64,000 nt of DNA, taken from NCBI RefSeq assembly GCF_900112135.1, contig NZ_FOLC01000026.1, positions 1 through 64,000 on the forward strand. Reading direction: 5' to 3'. Shown here piece by piece: positions 48,510 to 57,381 of this stretch (the first letter of the stretch is position 1; each line of letters opens with the position of its first letter). The notes below the pieces were generated by a model, which saw only the letters and a program-made list of their open reading frames with translations, was not told the DNA's origin and ran no database searches. This DNA is from Collimonas sp. OK412. Its GTDB lineage: Bacteria; Pseudomonadota; Gammaproteobacteria; Burkholderiales; Burkholderiaceae_D. Made by a program: the position numbers and the translations under genes.

Positions 48510-49460
48510 ATGACTAATCATACCTATAAGTTGCCGGCCTCTTTCGAGCATGTGCAGATCCTGGTGGTCGGCGATGTCATGCTGGACCGCTACTGGTTTG
48601 GCGAAGTCAGCCGGATTTCGCCAGAGGCGCCGGTGCCGGTGGTACGGGTTGAAAAGCGCGAGGAACGGCTGGGCGGCGCGGCCAACGTGGCGCGCAATAT
48701 CGCTACCTTGGGCGGCAGCTCGGGATTGCTGGGAGTGGTGGGGCAGGACGAGGCCGGCGACACCGTCGACAGCATGCTGGGCGAGATGGGCGTCAGCAGT
48801 TTCCTGACACGGGATCCGACTATCTCGACCATCATCAAGTTGCGCGTGATAGGCCGCCAGCAGCAATTGCTGCGCATCGATTTTGAAGAAGCGCCTACCG
48901 ACGCCGTATTGCGCGACAAGCTGACCCGTTTCAACACCCTGCTGCCGCAATACCAGGTGGTGGTCTTGTCCGACTACGCCAAAGGCAGCCTGGTCAACGT
49001 AGCGGACATGATCGCCGCCGCCAGGCAAGCCGGCAAATGCATCCTGGTCGATCCCAAGGGCGAGGATTTTTCGCGTTACGTCGGTGCCACCGTCCTCACG
49101 CCTAACAAGTCAGAGATGGTCCGCATTGTCGGCAGCTGGAAGAATGAAGAAGAGCTCACCGCAAAAGCGCAAAAACTGCGTGCCTCGCTGCAGCTCGAAG
49201 CACTGCTGCTGACGCGTTCGGAAGAGGGCATGAGTTTGTACACCGAGAATGAAATCCGCCACTTCCCTGCCATGGCGCGCGAAGTGTTCGACGTCTCCGG
49301 CGCCGGCGATACCGTGATTGCCACGCTGGCCGTGATGCTGGGAGCTGGATTGCCGATTGCCGACGCCGTGGCCCTGGCGAATCGCGCCGGCGGTATCGTC
49401 GTCGGCAAGCTCGGTACGGCTACCGTCAGCCGCGAAGAACTGCTGGGTAGCGTTGCGTAA
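48510..49460 (+). CDS. rfaE1: D-glycero-beta-D-manno-heptose-7-phosphate kinase
   Basis: The 316-residue PfkB-family kinase has VVGDVMLDRYWFGEVSRISPEAPVPVV (in part) at the N-terminus, the PfkB signature RLGGAANVARNIATLGG and the catalytic segment VSGAGDTVIATLAVMLGAG. It forms heptose-1,7-bisphosphate in ADP-heptose synthesis for LPS core. The start at MTNHTYKL follows the ugd stop by four bases; the C-terminal adenylyltransferase domain of fused HldE is absent, so the nucleotidyltransferase is encoded elsewhere. ugd - rfaE1 is a common betaproteobacterial pair. Confidence 0.94.
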   Translation: MTNHTYKLPASFEHVQILVVGDVMLDRYWFGEVSRISPEAPVPVVRVEKREERLGGAANVARNIATLGGSSGLLGVVGQDEAGDTVDSMLGEMGVSSFLTRDPTISTIIKLRVIGRQQQLLRIDFEEAPTDAVLRDKLTRFNTLLPQYQVVVLSDYAKGSLVNVADMIAAARQAGKCILVDPKGEDFSRYVGATVLTPNKSEMVRIVGSWKNEEELTAKAQKLRASLQLEALLLTRSEEGMSLYTENEIRHFPAMAREVFDVSGAGDTVIATLAVMLGAGLPIADAVALANRAGGIVVGKLGTATVSREELLGSVA

Positions 49461-49615
49461 ACAGGCTTTATCGATGACGAGAGCGCCTGGTTAAGCGAAG
49501 TCTTGTTTGTGGTTCAAATGTCAATTTTCCATGTGTGGCTGACTATAATTAATTGGACGTTTTCGCGTCTGATTGAATTTTTCAGTCATCCACACACCTA
49601 TGGGAGAAAGACGAA

Positions 49616-49942
49616 ATGCTGAGAAAAATACTGCTGGTATTGTGCATGTTGATGACCACCGCCAGTTTTGCCCAGGTCGATGTCAACAAGGGCGACCTGA
49701 CTGCCCTGCACGGCATCAAGGGCATCGGTACCGCCACCGCCAAGCGTATAGTCGACGAGCGCGGCAAAGGCGGCAACTTCAAGGACTGGGCCGATTTCGA
49801 AAGCCGCGTATCAGGCATCGGCGAGAAAAATGCGCTCAAGCTGTCGCAAGCCGGTTTACTGGTGAATGGCAAGCCGAAGACCGGCGACGCTGAACCCGCG
49901 GCGCCCAAGACTGCCGCCAAGCCGGCTGCCAAGGGCAAGTAG
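49616..49942 (+). CDS. ComEA-like helix-hairpin-helix protein
   Basis: The 108-residue exported protein has a signal peptide (LLVLCMLMTTASFAQ) and a double helix-hairpin-helix segment (LTALHGIKGIGTATAKRIV and FESRVSGIGEKNALKLSQAG). It ends in a Lys/Ala/Pro-rich tail. These match the DNA-binding part of ComEA, which pulls incoming DNA into the periplasm during competence. The small size and the tail are typical of proteobacterial ComEA-like proteins. A GGGAGAAAG ribosome-binding site and its own terminator make it a single-gene unit between rfaE1 and cysM. Confidence 0.88.
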   Translation: MLRKILLVLCMLMTTASFAQVDVNKGDLTALHGIKGIGTATAKRIVDERGKGGNFKDWADFESRVSGIGEKNALKLSQAGLLVNGKPKTGDAEPAAPKTAAKPAAKGK

Positions 49943-49982
49943 CGGCGGCCGGGTGGCCGGCGGGAGATAAAATGCCTTGCCC

Positions 49983-50006
49983 AGCCCTGGATTCCAGGGC
50001 TTTTTC
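49983..50006 (+). terminator. Terminator after the ComEA-like gene
   Basis: AGCCCTGGA and TCCAGGGCT form a 9-bp stem with a minimal loop, followed by TTTTT. It is 41 bases after the stop. Confidence 0.88.
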
Positions 50007-50126
50007 GTTTCCGGGACCGCTCGCTCGCTTGCCAGGCCACGTTTGCATACGGTTTGTCAGGCTTTCATACGCATAACAAAGTCTCATATTAAAATGGGCT
50101 CTTTGCACAAGACGTTTGATCACACT

Positions 50127-51029
50127 ATGCCTTATCTGACTATCGAAGACACAATCGGCAATACGCCCCTGGTACAACTCAAACGTATCCCCGGCAGCGA
50201 AGCCGAGCAGAGGAATAACATTATCCTAGGCAAGATGGAAGGCAATAATCCTGCCGGCTCGGTGAAAGACCGGCCGGCTTTGTCGATGATCAAACATGCC
50301 GAAGCGCGCGGCCAGATCAAGCCCGGCGATACCCTGATTGAGGCAACCAGCGGCAACACCGGGATCGCCCTGGCGATGGTGGCAGCCATGCGCGGCTACA
50401 GGATGGTGTTGCTGATGCCGGAAAACCTGAGCGAAGAGCGGCGTCAGAGCATGGCGGCATACGGCGCCAAGATCATCCTTACGCCAAAGACCGGCGGCAT
50501 GGAATATGCGCGCGACCTGGCGGAAAAAATGCAGAAAGACGGTGAAGGACTGATTCTCGACCAGTTCGCCAACCCGGATAACCCGCTCGCGCACTACGAA
50601 ACCACCGGCCCGGAAATCTGGCGCGACACGGAAGGACGCATCACGCATTTTGTCAGCGCGATGGGCACCACCGGCACCATCATGGGCGTTTCCACTTACC
50701 TGAAAGAACAGAACCAGGCTATCCGCATCATCGGTGCGCAGCCGGAAGAGGGCTCGCAGATTCCAGGCATCAGGAAATGGCCGGAAGCTTATTTGCCCAA
50801 GATATATGAGCATTCCAGGGTAGATCAGATTGAATCAGTCAGTCAGGCGGCGTCGGAACATATGGCGCGCAGGCTGGCGAGCGAAGAAGGGATTTTCTGC
50901 GGGATATCTGCGGCGGGGGCTTGCGAGGTGGCGTTACGGATTTCGCAGCAGGTAGAAAACGCGACGATCGTTTTCGTCGTCTGCGATCGTGGCGACCGCT
51001 ATTTGTCTACCGGCGTTTTCCCTGCCTGA
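50127..51029 (+). CDS. cysM: Cysteine synthase B (O-acetylserine sulfhydrylase)
   Basis: The 300-residue fold-II PLP enzyme has the Schiff-base lysine Lys47 in NNPAGSVKDRPA, the asparagine loop EATSGNTGIALAMVAA, and the phosphate cup MGTTGTIMGVS. It makes cysteine from O-acetylserine and sulfide or thiosulfate. The motif RRQSMAAYGAKIILTP and length are of the CysM type. The frame is open 50 codons upstream but the conserved family start is MPYLTIEDTIGNTPL. It is transcribed from its own promoter after the upstream terminator. Confidence 0.95.
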   Translation: MPYLTIEDTIGNTPLVQLKRIPGSEAEQRNNIILGKMEGNNPAGSVKDRPALSMIKHAEARGQIKPGDTLIEATSGNTGIALAMVAAMRGYRMVLLMPENLSEERRQSMAAYGAKIILTPKTGGMEYARDLAEKMQKDGEGLILDQFANPDNPLAHYETTGPEIWRDTEGRITHFVSAMGTTGTIMGVSTYLKEQNQAIRIIGAQPEEGSQIPGIRKWPEAYLPKIYEHSRVDQIESVSQAASEHMARRLASEEGIFCGISAAGACEVALRISQQVENATIVFVVCDRGDRYLSTGVFPA

Positions 51030-51065
51030 AGCAGGCTTCAAGCAGGGACGCGGCTGGCATGCCGA

Positions 51066-51401
51066 TTACTTCAGCTTTTCGGCTTCGATCTTGCTCTTTG
51101 GCTTGAACTGCTTGTCGCTGATACGGAATTTCTCGCGACGGTCACCCATCAAGGCGCGCAGTTCACGAATCGTCAGGTCGCTGACTTCGTGCATGCGGAT
51201 CAGCAGCGATGCGCCAACCGGCAAGCGGCGATGGCGGATTTTGCTGATGACCGGTGGCGCTACTTCGAGCGAGCGCGAGAGTGCGGCATCATTTTTCAAG
51301 TGCAACTTGTCGATCAAAGAGTCGAGCAGATGGTTCGGATCGTAAGTTACCTGCTCATCGAGCTTGTTGCTGGTCGGTGCGTCTGGGGTAGTGTTAGTCA
51401 T
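51066..51401 (-). CDS. Small helix-turn-helix protein
   Basis: The 111-residue protein has a predicted helix-turn-helix in the middle (KNDAALSRSLEVAPPVISKIRHRRLPVG, in part) followed by a helical segment (LLIRMHEVSDLTIRELRALMGD) and a lysine-rich C-terminus. It resembles Cro/XRE-type single-domain DNA-binding proteins often found in betaproteobacteria; a regulatory role is inferred. The start is the ATG at 51401 (MTNTTPD) with a GGA-containing region upstream; a TTG two codons earlier is possible. It converges with cysM, and its upstream region is AT-rich. Confidence 0.75.
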   Translation of the reverse strand: MTNTTPDAPTSNKLDEQVTYDPNHLLDSLIDKLHLKNDAALSRSLEVAPPVISKIRHRRLPVGASLLIRMHEVSDLTIRELRALMGDRREKFRISDKQFKPKSKIEAEKLK

Positions 51402-51788
51402 AATCAATTGATTCCGTTATCCTAGTTGATATATGGGAAGTGTTTGTGCAATATGTAGCGAACTATTACCAAGTGCACCTCCCAGTTTTATTGGCGAAAC
51501 TACAACTTGCCGTATTTTATACTGATTTTGAGCACATATTTATCATAAAGAAACTCCCTATCTTTTTCTTCATGGGACAGCTGATACCGCTAAGTACATT
51601 GCACAGCATGTTGTACATTACATTGGTAACAAACAACCTACCTTTGTTTAGTGACCAAATATACAAATAAGTTGCACAAGCTCAATTTAAAATTTTCTTA
51701 TTACGATGTCTATTACTATTTAGTAACTTTCCGTAAAAATTGCAAGGAACACCATTTTTACAACATTCTAATATTGTTAAAATAATAA
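51402..51788. other. AT-rich intergenic region
   Basis: About 390 bases, much richer in A/T than the neighbours. The short open frames in it lack ribosome-binding sites and family features, so no gene is called. It lies between the divergent HTH gene and the 3' end of the DUF1415 gene and probably holds the HTH gene promoter. Confidence 0.55.
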
Positions 51789-52406
51789 TCAAGACTGTTT
51801 TTGTTGATCCCCCTCCCCAAGTAGTTTCTGCCAGCCATCTAATCCCAATTGTTGCAGGGTCCGCATGTTTTTATCGAATATCTGGGCGGCCTCGGGGAAC
51901 GCATCAACCGCGCGCTCGACGCTGGTTTCACGTAACAGGTGCAAGGTAGGATAAGGCGCGCGATTGGTATAGTTGCTGATGTCGTCTATGTCGGTGCCGG
52001 CGAACTGATACTCGGGATGGAAACTGGCAACCTGGATTTCGCCGTCCAGTTCAAGCTCCTCGACCGCTGCATCGGCGACATCCAGGAAGTCGTTGTAGTC
52101 CAGGAAATCACGCAGTGCATCAGGATGTATCAGCAGGGTGGTGTCGATTGCTTCTGGATCTGCCTGCTGCAGCAATTTCAGTTCCGCCATCAGGTCCACC
52201 AATAACTCTTCCGGCGTCTGTGCACTGCTGACGACGTAACGAATCTGATCCTTGATAAATACCGCTTTGGCAAACGGGCAAAGGTTTAGCCCGATCACGG
52301 CACGCTCCAGCCATAATTTTGTGTGAGCGATTACTTCGCCGGAAAACGGCATCATATCTGTTGAGGAGGTAGTGGATGAAGCAGTTTTCATGAGATTGGG
52401 AAGCAT
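51789..52406 (-). CDS. DUF1415 family protein
   Basis: The 205-residue soluble protein matches DUF1415 by its N-terminal WLERAVIGLNLCPFAKAVF, then IHPDALRDFLDYNDFLDVAD, and YTNRAPYPTLHLLRE near the C-terminus. No biochemical role is established for the family; the conserved Cys-Pro near residue 43 and several conserved Asp/His suggest an enzyme. The start is ATG 52406, or MKTASS at 52391. It is divergent from yaeQ across about 170 bases. Confidence 0.85.
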   Translation of the reverse strand: MLPNLMKTASSTTSSTDMMPFSGEVIAHTKLWLERAVIGLNLCPFAKAVFIKDQIRYVVSSAQTPEELLVDLMAELKLLQQADPEAIDTTLLIHPDALRDFLDYNDFLDVADAAVEELELDGEIQVASFHPEYQFAGTDIDDISNYTNRAPYPTLHLLRETSVERAVDAFPEAAQIFDKNMRTLQQLGLDGWQKLLGEGDQQKQS

Positions 52407-52578
52407 TATTTACAAACAATTTAGATGAATATAAGGATGAATCCGGCGGCATCAAGCGTTGCCGCAGGCACTTCCGGCGCTCATATATGTGCTCCAGGCG
52501 GCGCAAATCGGGTTATTCTTCCGATCCCGTGACTGCGACACACCGGGTTTGATTCAACTATATATAACAATAGGCGTT

Positions 52579-53115
52579 ATGGCCCTTAAAGCAACTATTT
52601 TCAAAGCCGATCTGCAAATTGCGGATATGGACCGTCATTATTATCAGGAGCACGCGCTGACGCTGGCCCGCCATCCGTCGGAAACCGACGAGCGCATGAT
52701 GGTGCGCCTGCTGGCGTTCGCCCGTCACGCCTCGGCTGCGCTGGTATTCGGCAAAGGCTTATCGGATGCCGAGGAGCCTGATTTGTGGGCCAAGGACCTG
52801 ACCGGCGCCATCGATCTCTGGATCGAAGTCGGCCAGCCTGACGAAAAGCGCATCCTCAAAGCCTGTGGACGGGCCGCGCAAGTGGTGGTCTACAGCTACA
52901 GCAGCACCAGCCACATCTGGTGGAACCAGATCAGCAGCAAGGTAGCGCGCGCCCGCAACCTGACAGTCATCAATATTGCCGCGGCCAGCAGCGAGGCCCT
53001 GACCGGTTTCGCCCAGCGCAGCATGCAATTGCAGTGCACTATCCAGGATGCGCAGATCTGGCTGAGCGCCAACGGCCAGACCGTCGAGGTCGAACTCAGC
53101 GTCAGCAATCCCTGA
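52579..53115 (+). CDS. yaeQ: YaeQ family protein
   Basis: The 178-residue protein starts MALKATIFKADLQIADMDRHYY and has the family core ETDERMMVRLLAFARHA, LSDAEEPDLW and WIEVGQPDEKRI. YaeQ has a restriction-nuclease-like (PD-(D/E)XK) fold; here E-x-P-D-L-W and W-I-E-V-G supply the acidic residues. It was once linked to haemolysin expression through RfaH suppression, but its real role is unsettled. The start MALK was chosen for the conserved N-terminus. Its stop lies two bases from the convergent mltB end. Confidence 0.92.
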   Translation: MALKATIFKADLQIADMDRHYYQEHALTLARHPSETDERMMVRLLAFARHASAALVFGKGLSDAEEPDLWAKDLTGAIDLWIEVGQPDEKRILKACGRAAQVVVYSYSSTSHIWWNQISSKVARARNLTVINIAAASSEALTGFAQRSMQLQCTIQDAQIWLSANGQTVEVELSVSNP

Positions 53116-53116
53116 T

Positions 53117-54238
53117 TTATTGCGCAGTGCGGGCCACCCGCACCGCACGTCCCAGGTCCACCACCGACATCGCATAAAAGAAGCTGCGGTTGTACTGCGT
53201 GATGGCGTAGAAATTATCGGTCCCGAGCCAATACTCGGCCGGCGCCTGGCCGTTTTGCAAGTCGATCAGGCCGTACCGTATGTCGTTCGGCGGCACTACG
53301 CCAGGCACCACGCCGGCCGCGGTCAGTTCATCCAGCGGATATTTGGCTTCCAGGCCCTGCCCGATAAAAGCCTGCCACCGGTTTTCGGCGCTGGTGTCGG
53401 TCGACAGTGTCGCCGGGAAGACCACCGGCAGGCCGGTTTTCCAGCCGTGCTCGGCCAAGTAATGGGCTACGCTGCCGATCGCATCGACAGGTGAATTGCG
53501 CAAGTCGATTTTCCCCTTGCCGTCAAAATCCACGCCGTACTGGCGGATGCTGCTCGGCATGAACTGCGGCCAGCCTATGGCGCCGGCATATGAGCCCAGC
53601 AAGGTAAACGGATCGATGCCCGACTCCCGGGCATACAGCAGGGTACTTTCCAGTTCGCCGCGGAAAAACGCCATGCGCGCTTCGCGCGTTGGCGTATTCG
53701 GATAATCGAACGCCAGCGTGGTGATGGCGTCCATCACCCGGAAGCTGCCGACATTGCGGCCGTACACGGTTTCGACGCCGATGATGCCGACGATGATTTC
53801 CGCCGGCACGCCGTACTGCGCCTCGGCCCGGTTAAGGGCGTCAGCGTAGGTATTCCAGAAATCGACGCCGGCCTGGATCCGCACCGGCTCGACAAAGCGG
53901 GCACGGTAAGCCGCCCAGTTCTTGGGTTTGCTGGCCGGAGCCGGCTTCATCAGCTGGATCGCGCTGTCGACGTAACGCACCTTGTTGAACATGGCGACCA
54001 GTTCATTCCGGTCGAAGCCGTTTTTTTCGACCATCTGGTCGATGAATGCCGAGACCTCTTTCCAGTCGGCGAAATTGGCGAACTCGCCATCGTCGGCAAC
54101 GCTGCTCGCTTTGCGGATTTTTGCCGAAGCAACTTTGCCGGAACTGTTTTGCTGGGCCTGCAGAGCGGGACTGGCAGAGATCGCCAGGGCAAGAGCGCAA
54201 AGCTGGGCGACGGTAAGGAGACCTGGGGTTGATTTCAT
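53117..54238 (-). CDS. mltB: Lytic murein transglycosylase B
   Basis: The 373-residue periplasmic enzyme has a signal peptide (LLTVAQLCALALAISASPALQAQ, in part) and the SLT_2/MltB domain: the catalytic glutamate in IIGVETVYGRNVG, then YAGAIGWPQFMPSSIRQYGVDFDGKG (in part) and NSPVDAIGSVAHYLAEHGW. It cleaves peptidoglycan glycan strands with formation of 1,6-anhydro ends. No lipobox is visible, so it is a soluble SltB-like form. The start MKSTPG gives an ATGA overlap with the TgpA stop; MSMK at 54244 is two codons earlier. It is the last gene of the MoxR-DUF58-TgpA operon. Confidence 0.92.
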   Translation of the reverse strand: MKSTPGLLTVAQLCALALAISASPALQAQQNSSGKVASAKIRKASSVADDGEFANFADWKEVSAFIDQMVEKNGFDRNELVAMFNKVRYVDSAIQLMKPAPASKPKNWAAYRARFVEPVRIQAGVDFWNTYADALNRAEAQYGVPAEIIVGIIGVETVYGRNVGSFRVMDAITTLAFDYPNTPTREARMAFFRGELESTLLYARESGIDPFTLLGSYAGAIGWPQFMPSSIRQYGVDFDGKGKIDLRNSPVDAIGSVAHYLAEHGWKTGLPVVFPATLSTDTSAENRWQAFIGQGLEAKYPLDELTAAGVVPGVVPPNDIRYGLIDLQNGQAPAEYWLGTDNFYAITQYNRSFFYAMSVVDLGRAVRVARTAQ

Positions 54239-56346
54239 CGACATTGGGAAAGCAGTAATTTTAGTTGTGCCATCAAAGGCGCCGGCGGTTTATTGTGCGG
54301 CCCGTAGTCGGCGCCATATTGCAGGGCTTCGTACAAATCCATGAAGCGCTTGACCGCCATTTTGACGGAGGGCGACAGCGGCGAGTCGCCGGCACACAGG
54401 CGACGGCCGTAAGTGGCCGGCCCCTCATGCTTGTTGCGCGCCATGCCGCGCCGCGCCATCTGCGCGCACAGCGAAGAGTATACCGTATCGAGCGGGTTGC
54501 TCTTGTTTCGCGCCAGCAGCAAGGGCAGGGTGACGCTGCCGGCTGCCACCGCGCCTATGGCCAGCATCACGATGCCCAGGCTGCGCCAGTCCAGTTCACC
54601 CAGTCCCAGCCAACGCATCAATCCCATTTGCCGCGCCGGCGTGTAGTTCAGGACCCATTGGTTCCAGCCATTGCTGAGCGCTTCCCAATTGGCGCGCAGC
54701 AGAGCCGTCGCGTTGTTCAGGCTCGACCACCAATTGGCCTGGCCGGCAGGCCCTCCCAGCAGGTTGCCGAAGAAGGAACGCGGCAGCAGATTGCCGAGCT
54801 GGGTCTCGATCCTGTTCGGCGCCACCGCAGCCGTAGGATCGACCCTGACCCAGCCGCGCGGCGGCAGCCATACTTCGGCCCAGGCGTGGGCATCGGATTG
54901 GCGCACCGTCATCATGTCGTCGACCGGATTGATTTCGCCGCCTTGGTAACCGGTCACCACGCGTGCCGGAATGCCTGCCGCACGCATCAGCACCACAAAG
55001 GAGCTGGCGTAGTGTTCGCAAAAACCGGCACGGCTGGAAAACAGGAAATCGTCGACGCTATTTTTGCCCAGCAGCGGCGGCTCCAGCGTATAGCTGAAAT
55101 TTTCATTGCGGAAGAAGCTCAGCACCGCCTTCACCAAGGCAGCATTGTCCGGCCATTTTTCATGCAGGCTGGCGGCAAATTCCAGCGTGCGCGGATTGAA
55201 GTTGTCCGGCAATGCCAGTGCCTGCTGCATGCCGCTTGCCGTGATCGGGTCTGGCGATTTCGATCTCAGATTCGATACGACATCGTAGCGGATACGCTCA
55301 TTGATCGCTCGCGCCGCGCGCAGCTGGTGGTCGGCAGTCAGCAGTACCGGGATGCCGTCCAGGGTCGGCGCCAGCTGCGGCGTTTCCAGGGCAAACAGCC
55401 AGCGCTGGCCATTGGCTTCCATCGTGATTTGCTGTTGCACAGCGGTTGCCGGGTTAGGGCTGGCCACGGGTTGGATCTGGGTTTCAGCGTCAGCCGTATT
55501 GCGGCTCGCTCGTCCTTGGGTCCAGGTGCGGCCATCGAAATCGCTCAACACTATGCCGCGCCAGTAGCGCTGGGCAGGAGCCGGCGGCGTGCCGGAGAAT
55601 TTGACGCGGAACGCAATATCGTCGGATAAGGCAAGTTGCGCGATATTCCCCGGCGTCATATTGTCCGACATGCCGCTGTGTCCGCTGTGCGCATCGCCAG
55701 GCAAGCCCCACAATGGCCCCTGGATGCGCGGAAACAGCAGGAACAGGATCAGCATCAGCGGCAGCGCCATGGCCAGTATCGTGGCGCCCAGGCGCAGCCG
55801 CTGCTTGAGCGGCGGCACCATGCCGGTATATTGGAAAGAAAGCTGCGCCGTCAGGATCAGCACCAGGGTTGCCATCATCCACAGCAGGGACAGCATGCTT
55901 TGGGAATAGAAGAAAGTGGTGAGCAGCAAAAAGAAAGTCAGCAGCAGCACCACGAACAAATCGCGCCGCGCACGCATCTCCAGCAGTTTGAACGTCAGCA
56001 ACAGCGCCAGCATCGCCACCCCGGCATCGCGTCCGAATAAAGTGCGGTAGTCGATATAGACTCCGCCCATGGTGAGCGCCGCCAGCGGCAGCAGCAGCCA
56101 TAGCGGCGGCAGGCGCTGGCCGCGCAAGGTGATCCAGGCGCGCCACAGCAGCAACCCGCCGCAGACCAGCGAGTTCCACCAGGTCAGATGCAGGAAATGC
56201 GGCAGCAGCACCATGGCGCAGGCGCTGAGCAGCAATACGGTGTCGCTCTTGTCGCGCGACAGGGAATGCACGTACGTGCTTGAGATGCGGTACAAGGGTT
56301 TGCTCTCAAGTTCAGCCTTGATCTGCTGCATGGACCTGGTGTTCAT
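54235..56346 (-). CDS. TgpA-like membrane transglutaminase (DUF3488)
   Basis: The 703-residue protein has about six N-terminal membrane helices (residues 30-205) and a large periplasmic transglutaminase domain with the Cys-His-Asp triad Cys443 (GFCEHYAS), His487 (SDAHAWAEVW) and Asp503 (WVRVDPTAAV). A further helix follows near 575-600, and a DUF4129-like cytoplasmic tail ends the protein. TgpA is essential in Pseudomonas aeruginosa, with unknown substrate. It overlaps DUF58 upstream (ATGA) and mltB downstream (ATGA), so all three are translationally coupled. Confidence 0.93.
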   Translation of the reverse strand: MNTRSMQQIKAELESKPLYRISSTYVHSLSRDKSDTVLLLSACAMVLLPHFLHLTWWNSLVCGGLLLWRAWITLRGQRLPPLWLLLPLAALTMGGVYIDYRTLFGRDAGVAMLALLLTFKLLEMRARRDLFVVLLLTFFLLLTTFFYSQSMLSLLWMMATLVLILTAQLSFQYTGMVPPLKQRLRLGATILAMALPLMLILFLLFPRIQGPLWGLPGDAHSGHSGMSDNMTPGNIAQLALSDDIAFRVKFSGTPPAPAQRYWRGIVLSDFDGRTWTQGRASRNTADAETQIQPVASPNPATAVQQQITMEANGQRWLFALETPQLAPTLDGIPVLLTADHQLRAARAINERIRYDVVSNLRSKSPDPITASGMQQALALPDNFNPRTLEFAASLHEKWPDNAALVKAVLSFFRNENFSYTLEPPLLGKNSVDDFLFSSRAGFCEHYASSFVVLMRAAGIPARVVTGYQGGEINPVDDMMTVRQSDAHAWAEVWLPPRGWVRVDPTAAVAPNRIETQLGNLLPRSFFGNLLGGPAGQANWWSSLNNATALLRANWEALSNGWNQWVLNYTPARQMGLMRWLGLGELDWRSLGIVMLAIGAVAAGSVTLPLLLARNKSNPLDTVYSSLCAQMARRGMARNKHEGPATYGRRLCAGDSPLSPSVKMAVKRFMDLYEALQYGADYGPHNKPPAPLMAQLKLLLSQCR

Positions 56347-57344
56347 GGCGCCCCCTGGTAAAGCGCCAGCGCACGCAGGCAGGCGCGCTGGTGGGCCGGC
56401 CCCAGCGCTGCCGCATAAACGCTGTCGCCGAGGCGGAATGCATAAGCCAGCTGGCGCGCTTCCGCCTCCAGTATCCAGCGCGTCATGCGCGAGAGTTTAT
56501 CCTCGAGCGTCATGTCGTAGGGCAGGGATGCAAAATCGATAGCCAGGTCGCTGACTGCGCCGCCTTCGAACTGCTTGGTGATCAGCTTGGCGTCGAGATC
56601 GGTGTCCAGCCGGGCGATCTGGCGCCAGGCCAGGTGCTTGAGCGAGTCGCCGCTCTGGTAGGTGCGCACGCCGGCAAAATCCTGGTGGCCGGCAACGCCG
56701 TTGCCGTCGCTCTTTTCGATCGGCTCCAGCGGCAACGGCGGTGCCGATGCCGACGCTTCCGGCTGCGGGTATACCAGGGCCCGGCTGTCCGGCTGCCAGT
56801 AACTCCATGCCCGCAGCAAGCCAAGCGGAAAGCGGGTTCGCAAGCGTATTCTGGGAGCCGGCTGCCAGCCGCGGTGGGTGGTGGTCAGCGCCAGCGTCAG
56901 GTGGCTGGTGCTATGGGCCGAGACATCCATCGCGCGTTCTATGGCGGGCAGGCCGCGTCCGATGAAGCCGAGCATGATCGCGTAACGGGCATGCTTGCGG
57001 CGGTTCGTCAGGTGCAGTTCGAACAGCGCGTCCTCGCCGGCAAATACCGCGGCTGCCTTGCCTGCCGTCAGGTACAGATAGGCGAGGTTGCGGAACGTCA
57101 GGTGCATGTCGATGACAGCGCAGGCGGCCAGCAGGAAGGTCAGGCCAAAACCGAGGCTCAGGTTGTAATTGACCGAGCACAAGAACAGCAATACCAGCAC
57201 GACCGCAAACGCCAGCCCGGGACGGCTCGGCACGATGAACACGCGCCGCTGGGTAAGCAATACTTCACCCGCTTCGGCGTCGCGCAGCTGGAACAGAGAC
57301 TGGTCGAGCCAGTTTCGGAATCGTTGGCGGAGAGATGTCAGCAT
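56343..57344 (-). CDS. DUF58 domain membrane protein
   Basis: The 333-residue protein has two N-terminal membrane segments (LAFAVVLVLLFLCSVNYNLSLG and GLTFLLAACAVIDMHLTF, cited in part). The DUF58 signature follows near residue 215 (GVRTYQSGDSLKHLAWRQIAR), embedded in a von Willebrand A-like fold. DUF58 proteins accompany MoxR ATPases and transglutaminases and probably act as membrane partners. It starts 37 bases after the MoxR gene and overlaps TgpA by four bases. Confidence 0.92.
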   Translation of the reverse strand: MLTSLRQRFRNWLDQSLFQLRDAEAGEVLLTQRRVFIVPSRPGLAFAVVLVLLFLCSVNYNLSLGFGLTFLLAACAVIDMHLTFRNLAYLYLTAGKAAAVFAGEDALFELHLTNRRKHARYAIMLGFIGRGLPAIERAMDVSAHSTSHLTLALTTTHRGWQPAPRIRLRTRFPLGLLRAWSYWQPDSRALVYPQPEASASAPPLPLEPIEKSDGNGVAGHQDFAGVRTYQSGDSLKHLAWRQIARLDTDLDAKLITKQFEGGAVSDLAIDFASLPYDMTLEDKLSRMTRWILEAEARQLAYAFRLGDSVYAAALGPAHQRACLRALALYQGAP

Positions 57345-57381
57345 AGTGGCGGGGGCAGGCTGGCAGCCATGAAAACGCCGG

